Shown: positions 1-5,386 of the stretch, in pieces
How positions within the stretch are numbered: position 1 is the stretch's first letter
Layout: each line of letters starts with the position of its first letter
From: Nitrospira sp.
Lineage (GTDB): Bacteria; Nitrospirota; Nitrospiria; Nitrospirales; Nitrospiraceae
Direction of reading: 5' to 3'
Length of the DNA stretch: 7,293 bases
NCBI GenBank assembly: GCA_025363325.1
Contig: JANYEF010000417.1
Location: 1 to 7,293, forward strand
Made by a program: the position numbers and the translations under genes
Notes under the pieces: model-generated
The model's database searches: none
Told to the model about the DNA's origin: nothing
What the model saw: the letters and a program-made list of their open reading frames with translations, nothing else

Positions 1-183
1 GAAGCGGTGCCGTGGCGCTGCCATCGGTCGTTGATTGCCGATGCGCTGGTGAGCCGTGGCTGGGACATCCGGCATATCATGTCTCCCGAGAAAGCCACAG
101 CGCACGTCCTCACGTCATTTGCCCATTTCGAGAAGGGAACGCTGACCTATCCGAAACCGACCGGTCCCCCTTCGTTGTTTTAA
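1..183 (+). CDS. DUF488 family protein, C-terminal fragment
   Basis: The open frame enters from the left edge and ends at TAA 181-183, giving about 60 residues. The visible part begins EAVPWRCHRSLIADAL and continues with a GWDIRHI-like strand. The 'C-H-R-S-L-I-A-D-A-L' block followed by an 'xVxHI' strand is the characteristic C-terminal motif of DUF488-domain proteins, a family with no settled biochemical role. The start and most of the domain lie outside the window, so integrity cannot be judged. The next gene begins 9 bases after the stop, so the two may be co-transcribed. Nothing in it points to arsenic or phosphate metabolism, and it probably belongs to the chromosomal background left of the arsenic module. 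An overlapping frame at 12-398 is a shadow. The family call rests on the motif alone. Confidence 0.75.
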   Translation, partial: EAVPWRCHRSLIADALVSRGWDIRHIMSPEKATAHVLTSFAHFEKGTLTYPKPTGPPSLF

Positions 184-192
184 CTGAGTGCA

Positions 193-576
193 ATGATGTA
201 CCCACTCCTGGCCGATCTGGTCCTGATTGTTCACCTGGCTTTCGTGGTCTTCGTCCTGTGCGGTGGGCTGCTTGTGCTGAGGTGGCGATGGATCGCGTGG
301 CTGCACCTGCCAGCAGCTGTGTGGGGCGCTGTCGTCGAATTCACCGGCTGGATCTGCCCGCTCACGCCGCTGGAGAATTGGTTGGGCACGCAGCGTAGCG
401 AGGTCGGCGATGAACACGATTTCACGGCACGCTATCTGCTGCCGATCCTCTACCCTGGGGACCTGACACGAGACCTTCAGTTGCTGTTGGGCACAGTGGT
501 GGTCGTCCTCAATGCCACTGTCTATTGGTGGCTCTGGCGAAGAATACAGGCGTGCGGGGCGTCTCAGAATCGATAG
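193..576 (+). CDS. DUF2784 family small membrane protein
   Basis: This 127-residue protein has about three hydrophobic segments (roughly residues 5-27, 35-55 and 97-116) with short polar connections, so it is probably an inner-membrane protein. The 'FTGWICPLTPLEN' block (residues 50-62), the preceding 'WRWIAWLHLPAAVWG' segment and the length all fit the DUF2784 family, whose function is unknown. Two ATGs in tandem (193 and 196) could start it. No strong ribosome binding site is visible, so coupling to the gene ending at 183 is plausible. The TAG stop (574-576) lies inside a 13-base sequence that recurs at 7121-7133, beyond the pst genes. It has no obvious link to the arsenic genes downstream, which begin more than 440 bases later. 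Confidence 0.8.
   Translation: MMYPLLADLVLIVHLAFVVFVLCGGLLVLRWRWIAWLHLPAAVWGAVVEFTGWICPLTPLENWLGTQRSEVGDEHDFTARYLLPILYPGDLTRDLQLLLGTVVVVLNATVYWWLWRRIQACGASQNR
564..576 (+). repeat. 13-base direct repeat, left copy
   Basis: TCAGAATCGATAG occurs here, covering the last codons and the stop of the DUF2784 gene. It occurs again, identical and in the same orientation, at 7121-7133 after pstB. The two copies bracket the whole ars-pst array. The arrangement resembles a target duplication or attachment-site pair at a gene's 3' end. One 13-base match somewhere in a window of this size is not very improbable by chance, and no integrase or transposase is present. Confidence 0.4.
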
Positions 577-791
577 GGTTCAGTCGCGCGGGCGAATGTA
601 ATCGGCCTTCGACCTCGGCACGGCTCTGGTTCACGCACAGCCTGTTCCAGGGAACGAGGGCAGTCACAAGAGGTAGGCTCAATCCCAGCGATCCAGGATC
701 GAACCCTGCCCCGACAGTTGGGTCCGTGCAGGTAGGCTTCCCCGCCCTACGCGTGACAGAGCCCCCCCAGGTATGCTGACAGAGTCCGCCA

Positions 792-890
792 GCCTGTCTT
801 GTTCATTTGGTCTGTTCGGTCTGTCTGGTTTGTTTGGCTGAATGGGACTAACCAGATGAACCAGACAGACCGGGCTTGTCCCAGACAGGC
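792..890. repeat. Long imperfect hairpin built from a 9-base tandem repeat
   Basis: The left arm reads as consecutive 9-base units: GGTCTGTTC (809-817), GGTCTGTCT (818-826), GGTTTGTTT (827-835), with degenerate units before and after. Positions 817-837 pair with 852-872 over 21 consecutive positions (18 Watson-Crick, 3 G:U) around a 14-base loop (838-851). Three further pairs, two of them G:U, extend the stem at 814-816 with 873-875. After an internal loop, GCCTGTCT (792-799) pairs perfectly with AGACAGGC (883-890). No T-run follows on either strand, so it is not a canonical intrinsic terminator. It could still attenuate transcription, insulate arsM from upstream genes, or be a dispersed intergenic repeat. 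The structure argues against translation starting at the TTG at 876. Confidence 0.75.
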
Positions 891-919
891 AGACCATTGG
901 ATCTCCAACAGCTCGGCAT

Positions 920-948
920 CGTTTTTCCGCAGCCTGTTAGGGAAAACG
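920..948. promoter_or_regulatory. Dyad upstream of arsM, candidate ArsR operator
   Basis: CGTTTTTCC (920-928) and GGGAAAACG (940-948) form an inverted repeat of 9-base arms with a single mismatch (a G:U in RNA), separated by 11 bases. It lies three bases before the best -35 candidate, where a winged-helix repressor could block polymerase. ArsR/SmtB operators are usually imperfect inverted repeats near the promoter, and the regulator gene sits two cistrons into the same array. Assignment to ArsR is inference: I cannot match a known ArsR consensus, and no T-run follows that would make it a terminator. Confidence 0.35.
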
Positions 949-951
949 GAG

Positions 952-979
952 TTGACGAACTGCCACCAAAGTTGATACA
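952..979 (+). promoter_or_regulatory. Weak promoter candidate for the ars-pst array
   Basis: TTGACG at 952-957 is a good sigma-70 -35 match. After 16 bases GATACA (974-979) is only a poor -10 match (three of six). A start of transcription near 986 would give a leader of about 35 bases before the chosen arsM ATG at 1020 and would exclude the upstream TTG start. I see no better pair in 890-1010, but the -10 is weak enough that this remains tentative. Confidence 0.3.
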
Positions 980-1010
980 TGGAGAGGGCTGCATATTTCT
1001 ATTCGACTAT

Positions 1011-1014
1011 GAGG
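1011..1014 (+). promoter_or_regulatory. Ribosome binding site that decides the arsM start
   Basis: GAGG is followed by five bases (CGGCT) and then ATG at 1020-1022. This is a well-spaced Shine-Dalgarno sequence in front of the residue where recognisable ArsM-family sequence begins (MPIDEITQKVSDRYA). It favours 1020 over the in-frame TTG at 876, which has no such site and lies in a hairpin. Confidence 0.6.
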
Positions 1015-1019
1015 CGGCT

Positions 1020-2207
1020 ATGCCAATAGATGAGATTACTCAAAAGGTCAGCGATCGCTATGCTCGGGCTGCGTCAACGGGCGAGCAGATATGTTGCCCC
1101 ACGAGCTATGACGTCGCCGATCTCAAATCCTTCATCCCGGAAGAAGTCCTCAAGATTTCGTATGGTTGCGGGACGCCGGCTGGGCTCAAGACCGTCTCCC
1201 CAGGGGAAACGGTGCTGGATATCGGGTCAGGTGGCGGCATCGATTGTTTCGAGGCTTCCCGGCTCGTCGGACCTTCCGGACATGTCATCGGCATCGACAT
1301 GACTGACACGATGCTGACCATCGCCAGAAAGAATGCCCCCATCGTCGCATCTAATCTTGGATATACCTCTTCTAACGTCGAGTTCTGCAAAGGGATGGCG
1401 GACGCGATGCCGGTAAACGACGAGGCCGTCGATCTGATCATCTCTAATTGTGTGATCAACCTGGCTCCGGATAAACGAAAGGTCTTCAGGGAAATGTTTC
1501 GGGTCGCCAAACCGGGTGGACGATTTACGATCTCCGACATCGTGGCCGATCAGCCTGTGCCGCAATACTTGGTGCATGACACTCAAAAGTGGGGTGACTG
1601 CCTCTCAGGGGCGCTGACGCTCACCGACTATCTCGCGGGGATAATGGGGGCCGGCTTCCTGGGCATTCATCTAATCAAGTCCTCGCCCTGGCAGATGATC
1701 GACGGCATTCACTTCTTCTCCGTGACGTTGACGGGATATAAACTTTCCGCCGACGCGCCTCAGTCGGCCGTACGTTATGCTACGCTCCGCGGGCCGTTCA
1801 GCCGAGTGGTCGATGAACTGGGCACGACCTATCTCCGAGGCATTCCCCAGCCAGTCACACCGGTCACGGTATGCCTCTTGAGCCAGGCTCCATTGGCTTC
1901 TCACTTTATCCTCTCACCCACCCCCCTGTGGTTAGATCGCGCCGATAACAGATGGACCGCAGTCTATCCGTCAGACGCTCCCTGCCACTGGCGAGGACAT
2001 TTTGCTCTGCTCGCCGGACCCTTCGTCGAAGCCGCCGATGACGATCACCATCTGTATCGCCGAGGGGAACCGCTGGAAATCTGTTCCAAGACGCTCACCG
2101 TATTGGAAGCTGACGGCTACGCTCCTCATTTTGCGATCATCAATCGCGCGGGCCAGAGCGTCAGCGGTGACGCGGTCACCTGCTCTCCCAATGAGGACTG
2201 CTGCTGA
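1020..2207 (+). CDS. arsM: Arsenite S-adenosylmethionine methyltransferase, arsenosugar-pathway type, with duplicated C-terminal extension
   Basis: This cytosolic enzyme transfers methyl groups from SAM to As(III), giving mono- and dimethylarsenic. Starting at ATG 1020 gives 395 residues. The SAM-binding motif I, VLDIGSGGG, is at residues 65-73, followed by GIDMTDTM (91-98) and the post-core KPGGRF block (164-169). Three cysteines occur in the contexts of the conserved As(III)-binding cysteines of ArsM: C50 (YGCG), C144 (SNCVINL) and C194 (GDCLSGAL); C25-C26 form a further pair. The methyltransferase ends near residue 242. Residues 252-298 and 327-374 are two ungapped copies of a ~47-residue module, and the protein ends with C388 and C394-C395. 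I do not recognise a named domain for the extension. The stop overlaps the arsR start by one base (TGATG), indicating coupling. A longer form from TTG 876 is less likely. Confidence 0.9.
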   Translation: MPIDEITQKVSDRYARAASTGEQICCPTSYDVADLKSFIPEEVLKISYGCGTPAGLKTVSPGETVLDIGSGGGIDCFEASRLVGPSGHVIGIDMTDTMLTIARKNAPIVASNLGYTSSNVEFCKGMADAMPVNDEAVDLIISNCVINLAPDKRKVFREMFRVAKPGGRFTISDIVADQPVPQYLVHDTQKWGDCLSGALTLTDYLAGIMGAGFLGIHLIKSSPWQMIDGIHFFSVTLTGYKLSADAPQSAVRYATLRGPFSRVVDELGTTYLRGIPQPVTPVTVCLLSQAPLASHFILSPTPLWLDRADNRWTAVYPSDAPCHWRGHFALLAGPFVEAADDDHHLYRRGEPLEICSKTLTVLEADGYAPHFAIINRAGQSVSGDAVTCSPNEDCC

Positions 2208-2563
2208 TGAAGGCCTCCTTGAGCACCAACATGCTGACTCAGCGCCAATGCGCCACGGTGCTCAAGGCCTTGGGCGACGAAACGCGACTGCGTATCTTGG
2301 AATCTTTGCTCACCGGTGAAAAATGCGTGACAGATCTTGTGCAGGAATTGAAATGCTCTCAACCCCATACCTCCCATCATCTCCGTATTCTTCGAGACGC
2401 GGGGCTGGTCGAGGGGCACCGGGACGGCAAACAGGTGTGCTACAGAGTCTCTCCCGCGATCCAACGAGCCCTGGCAAACAGGCAAGGACAGGCCCTGGAT
2501 TTCGGCTGCTGTGAGTTGCGGTTTCCAGAAACGGCGTTGATGACGATCGGTCATGGGCACTGA
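2207..2563 (+). CDS. arsR: ArsR/SmtB-family arsenic-responsive repressor
   Basis: This 118-residue winged-helix protein probably represses the array and releases DNA on binding arsenicals. ALGDETRLRILESLL (residues 21-35) and the recognition helix region SQPHTSHHLRILRDAGLV (51-68) are typical of the family, with the wing at HRDGKQVCYRV (71-81). The classical ELCVCDLC arsenic site is absent: the equivalent stretch reads EKCVTDL (38-44) with only C40. Other cysteines are C15, C50, C78 and the adjacent pair C101-C102 in LDFGCCELRFP. Known ArsR proteins with adjacent C-terminal cysteines, such as that of Acidithiobacillus ferrooxidans, bind As(III) outside the DNA-binding helix, so a similar site is plausible. 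ATG 2207 overlaps the arsM stop by one base and is preceded by GAGGA at 2193-2197. M9 (2231) is an alternative start. Its ligand could be inorganic or methylated arsenic. Confidence 0.92.
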   Translation: MKASLSTNMLTQRQCATVLKALGDETRLRILESLLTGEKCVTDLVQELKCSQPHTSHHLRILRDAGLVEGHRDGKQVCYRVSPAIQRALANRQGQALDFGCCELRFPETALMTIGHGH

Positions 2564-2611
2564 GGGTGATCGGTTCCTGACAAAATTTCTCCTTTTCTGA
2601 CACACACAGAT

Positions 2612-3649
2612 ATGGCGTTAACCCTGCTGGGACAACATCACTCTCTCGCCTCCTCAACGGAGCAATTGAAAATGCTCGGGAGGACAACGAGCTACCCCCC
2701 CTTCGAGACGCAACTTGATCGCATCGGCCTACTCCCGCTTCGCGCCACCGGGATCACCGTCTTTCAGATCAATGTCGGCAAGCTCTGCAATCAGACATGC
2801 AAACATTGTCATGTCGATGCGGGACCTGACCGTACCGAACGCATGTCCCGCGAAACGGCAGAGCAGTGCATCCGCGCTCTCGCGAAGACCGATATTCCGA
2901 CGGTCGATATTACCGGTGGGGCACCGGAGCTCAACCCCAACTTTCGTTGGCTGGTCGAACAGAGCAGGGCGCTGGGTCGCCAGGTGATGGATCGATGTAA
3001 CTTGTCTGTGTTGCTCCTCCCGTCTCAAGCGGACTTGGCAGAGTTCCTCGCCGGGCATCGTGTGGAAATCGTCGCATCGCTGCCCTATTACCGCGCCAGC
3101 CAGACCGATGCGCAGCGAGGCGAGGGGGTCTTTGAGAAATCGATCCAGGCGCTTCGCCTCCTCAATCAGCTCGGCTACGGCCAACCTGGCAGCGGGTTGT
3201 CGTTGGATCTCGTCTGCAATCCGGTAGGAGCCTTTCTCCCTCCCAGGCAAGAGGCCATCGAAACGCAGTTTCGAAAGGAACTCCGCGCGCGCCATGGTGT
3301 GGAGTTCAACCATCTCTTTACGATCACCAATATGCCGATCAGCCGGTTTCTTGAGTTCCTCTTGGAGAGCGGCAACTACGAGCAATATATGGAGCGATTG
3401 GCCAACGCCTTCAACCCCGCTGCCGCGGCCGGCGTCATGTGCCGCTATACGATCTCAGTGGGCTGGGATGGCACCCTCTACGACTGCGACTTCAATCAGA
3501 TGCTCGATCTGCCGGTAGACCATGGTGCGCCCGCTCATATCCGCGACTTTGATCCGCTTCAACTCAATCAGCGGCAGATCACGACGCGCAACCATTGCTA
3601 CGGCTGTACGGCAGGGGCCGGGTCGTCCTGTGGTGGGACAGTCGCCTGA
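2612..3649 (+). CDS. arsS: Radical SAM enzyme of arsenosugar biosynthesis (ArsS; radical SAM/Cys-rich, DUF3641 C-terminus)
   Basis: This cytosolic iron-sulfur enzyme is known in other bacteria to act after ArsM, adding the 5'-deoxyadenosyl group of SAM to dimethylarsenic to form the arsenosugar precursor. The 345 residues contain the radical SAM cluster motif C59-x3-C63-x2-C66 (CNQTCKHC), a VDITGGAPELN strand (98-108) and CNPVGAFLP (202-210). The DUF3641 half has FNHLFTITNMPISRF (232-246), MCRYTISVGWDGTLYDCDFNQM (276-297) and the Cys-rich end HCYGCTAGAGSSCGG (328-342). C277, C292, C329, C332 and C340 may hold an auxiliary cluster. Some relatives use selenocysteine, but here the key positions visible are cysteine and no in-frame TGA interrupts. 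Length is normal. The first ATG has no clear Shine-Dalgarno site; M21 (ATG 2672), preceded by CGGAG, is an alternative start. Gaps are 48 bases to arsR and 35 to pstS. Confidence 0.93.
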   Translation: MALTLLGQHHSLASSTEQLKMLGRTTSYPPFETQLDRIGLLPLRATGITVFQINVGKLCNQTCKHCHVDAGPDRTERMSRETAEQCIRALAKTDIPTVDITGGAPELNPNFRWLVEQSRALGRQVMDRCNLSVLLLPSQADLAEFLAGHRVEIVASLPYYRASQTDAQRGEGVFEKSIQALRLLNQLGYGQPGSGLSLDLVCNPVGAFLPPRQEAIETQFRKELRARHGVEFNHLFTITNMPISRFLEFLLESGNYEQYMERLANAFNPAAAAGVMCRYTISVGWDGTLYDCDFNQMLDLPVDHGAPAHIRDFDPLQLNQRQITTRNHCYGCTAGAGSSCGGTVA

Positions 3650-3684
3650 ATAATTATGCACGGCCAAAACATAGAGGTATATAG

Positions 3685-4551
3685 ATGATTCGATGTCATG
3701 CCTTGTTCATGCTGAAGAAATACGCAGCTCCGGTTGCTCTATCCATGGCGAGTCTCATGTGCGTCCCGCCATCGGCCGGAGCCCAGGGGACCGCCGCGGA
3801 TCAACTGACCGGGAAGCTTGTGATTACCGGTGCGAGCACCCTGGCCCCGCTCATCGCCGAAATCGGCAAGCGCTTCGAAAGCCTCTACCCAAAAGTCCGC
3901 ATTGATGTGCAGAGCGGAGGCTCGTCACGCGGCGTCGCCGACGCCCGCCAGGGTCTCGCCGACATCGGCATGGTCTCGCGGGCGATGAAGGAGGACGAGC
4001 GGGATCTCTCCGCGTTCCCCGTCGCCCGCGACGGCGTCTGTCCCATTCTCCATCAAGAAAATCCTGTGCAGGCCCTCGCCGACGAACAGATTGTCGCGAT
4101 CTATACAGGCACGATCACCAATTGGAAGGCGGTCGGTGGAACGGACGCGCCAATCACCGTCGTCAACAAGGCTGAAGGACGGTCCACGCTGGAAGTATTC
4201 CTGCACTACTTCAAGCTGAAGAATGTGGATGTCAAAGCCCAGGTCGTGATCGGAGACAACGAGCAGGGCGTCAAGACCGTGGCTGGGAATCGCAATGCGA
4301 TAGGGTATGTGTCCATCGGGACGGCTGAATACGACGCCACCCACGGGGTACCCATTAAACTGCTTCCAATCGGAGGGGTGGCGGCCTCGACCGAAAGCGT
4401 ACGGAACGGAGCCTTTCCGCTCTCACGGCCCCTGCATCTTGTGACCCGGACTCCACCAGTCGAATTGGCCAAAGCCTTCATCGAATACGCCCAATCGAGA
4501 GCCGTGCATGACCTTATCAAGCAGCAATACTTTGTCCCGCTGGCCGACTGA
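3685..4551 (+). CDS. pstS: Phosphate-type ABC transporter periplasmic binding protein (PstS family)
   Basis: This 288-residue protein is the periplasmic receptor delivering an oxyanion, by family phosphate, to the PstCA channel. Residues 1-33 form a Sec signal peptide: KK at 11-12, a hydrophobic stretch, and an AGA/Q cleavage site at 33/34. No lipobox is evident. Anion-loop motifs are TGAST (48-52), SGGSSRG (77-83) and DIGMVSR (93-99), and the hinge strand ARDGVCPILH is at 114-123. The loop that usually reads like R-x-x-G-S-G-T is instead NKAEGRST (161-168), so lysine replaces the usual arginine and an arginine is inserted before Ser-Thr. GAGG at 3674-3677 sits seven bases before ATG 3685. 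The gene follows arsS by 35 bases with no terminator or Pho-box-like repeat between, and its end overlaps pstC by 44 bases. Phosphate is the default ligand; arsenate or another anion is possible given the neighbours. Confidence 0.88.
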   Translation: MIRCHALFMLKKYAAPVALSMASLMCVPPSAGAQGTAADQLTGKLVITGASTLAPLIAEIGKRFESLYPKVRIDVQSGGSSRGVADARQGLADIGMVSRAMKEDERDLSAFPVARDGVCPILHQENPVQALADEQIVAIYTGTITNWKAVGGTDAPITVVNKAEGRSTLEVFLHYFKLKNVDVKAQVVIGDNEQGVKTVAGNRNAIGYVSIGTAEYDATHGVPIKLLPIGGVAASTESVRNGAFPLSRPLHLVTRTPPVELAKAFIEYAQSRAVHDLIKQQYFVPLAD

Positions 4552-5386
4552 TCGCCTCCTGCTCTGGCTACTGCGCGGAGCCGCCGCGATCGCGGGAGCG
4601 ATCGTGCTTCTGATCGTGGCGTTCCTCGTCATGGAAGCGCTTCCAGTCCTGCGGCATGTGGGCGTCGCACGGTTCTTTACCGATCCCTCCTGGCATCCCG
4701 CCGAAGGTTTCTACAATCTCACGCCGATGCTCTGGGGGACCCTGTTCGCGATGGTCGGCTCCGTCCTGATCGCGACACCGCTAGGTATCCTCTCCGCGGT
4801 GTTCTGTCATTACTATGCGCCGCCAGTCGTTGCACGGCCCTACCGACGGCTGATCGAGTTGCTCGCGGGCATCCCATCCGTGGTCTATGGGTTCTGGGGC
4901 CTCGTGGTGCTCGTCCCGCTGATCGGGGCGATCCACCCGCCTGGGCCGAGCTTGCTTGCCGGGATCGTGATCCTCACGATCATGATTCTGCCCACGATCG
5001 CCTTGATGGCGGACGCCGGCCTTGCCAACGTGCCCCAACAATACTTGCGCGGTGCGGCTGCGTTGGGGCTGCCACGCTGGGCGACCATTCGGGGGGTCGT
5101 GTTCCCAGCGGCCAAATCGGGGTTGTTTACCGGCGTAATCCTCGAGACCGGCCGGGCTATCGGAGAGACAATGGCCATTCTGATGGTCTGCGGGAACGTG
5201 GTGCAAACGCCTCACAGTCTGTTCGATCCGATTCGCACGCTGACCGCCAACATCGCGCTGGAGATGGCCTATGCCGTCGGGGACCATCGCGCTGCGTTGT
5301 TCGTCAGCGGGCTGGTCTTGATGGGGATGATCGCCGCGCTTGTCGCCGCTGCAGACTGGATTAGCCACGGAAGGATCTATGGTTAA
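4508..5386 (+). CDS. pstC: Phosphate ABC transporter permease PstC
   Basis: One of the two inner-membrane subunits forming the Pst translocation channel, 292 residues. An N-terminal membrane span (about 18-45) precedes a periplasmic segment containing the FFTDPSWHPAEGFYN stretch (56-70). The core domain follows, with GTLFAMVGSVLIATPLGILSAV, LLAGIPSVVYGFWGL (118-132) and the cytoplasmic EAA-type coupling loop RGAAALGLPRWATIRGVVFPAAKSG (181-205). The latter is followed by ETGRAIGETMAI (213-224), diagnostic of PstC/PstA. ATG 4508 overlaps pstS by 44 bases with a weak GAGAG upstream. An in-frame TTG at 4532 would shorten the overlap to 20 bases. The long overlap implies coupled translation with the binding protein. 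The end overlaps pstA by 8 bases. No disruption or missing segment is evident. Confidence 0.92.
   Translation: MTLSSSNTLSRWPTDRLLLWLLRGAAAIAGAIVLLIVAFLVMEALPVLRHVGVARFFTDPSWHPAEGFYNLTPMLWGTLFAMVGSVLIATPLGILSAVFCHYYAPPVVARPYRRLIELLAGIPSVVYGFWGLVVLVPLIGAIHPPGPSLLAGIVILTIMILPTIALMADAGLANVPQQYLRGAAALGLPRWATIRGVVFPAAKSGLFTGVILETGRAIGETMAILMVCGNVVQTPHSLFDPIRTLTANIALEMAYAVGDHRAALFVSGLVLMGMIAALVAAADWISHGRIYG

Larger units (their letters stand above)
577..1019. other. Intergenic region upstream of arsM
   Basis: No coding sequence is supported here. The left part (577-780) contains a perfect 6+1+6 palindrome, CGATCCAGGATCG, at 689-701. It also has a 9-base direct repeat AGGTAGGCT at 671-679 and 730-738, and an 8-base direct repeat TGACAGAG at 754-761 and 777-784 whose following bases are also similar. 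The right part holds a large nonamer-built hairpin (792-890), a dyad (920-948) and a weak promoter candidate (952-979), listed separately. The arsM reading frame stays open back to a TTG at 876, but that codon is inside the hairpin and the upstream residues match nothing I recognise, so I treat 876-1019 as leader. No tRNA or other RNA gene could be confirmed. Confidence 0.6.

Noticed and set aside
12..398. Frame of 128 residues overlapping DUF488 and DUF2784
   Set aside because: It overlaps two recognisable families in other frames and has low-complexity shadow composition.
694..708. tRNA T-arm-like sequence on the minus strand (GTTCGAT loop with a CAGG/CCTG stem)
   Set aside because: The stem is only 4 bp in a shifted register, and no acceptor, D-arm or anticodon arm can be built around it.
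792..890. Intrinsic terminator
   Set aside because: The hairpin is strong but no T-run follows on either strand, and the stem is far longer than usual for terminators.
791..890. CRISPR array
   Set aside because: The units are 9 bases, contiguous and degenerate with no spacers, and no cas genes are present.
876..1019. Upstream extension of arsM from TTG 876 (48 extra residues)
   Set aside because: TTG lies inside the 792-890 hairpin without a ribosome binding site, the added residues resemble no ArsM sequence, and ATG 1020 has a GAGG five bases upstream where family similarity begins.
5340..5378. TTG start for pstA
   Set aside because: ATG 5379 has a GGAAGG site just upstream, a short 8-base overlap with pstC and a normal PstA length.
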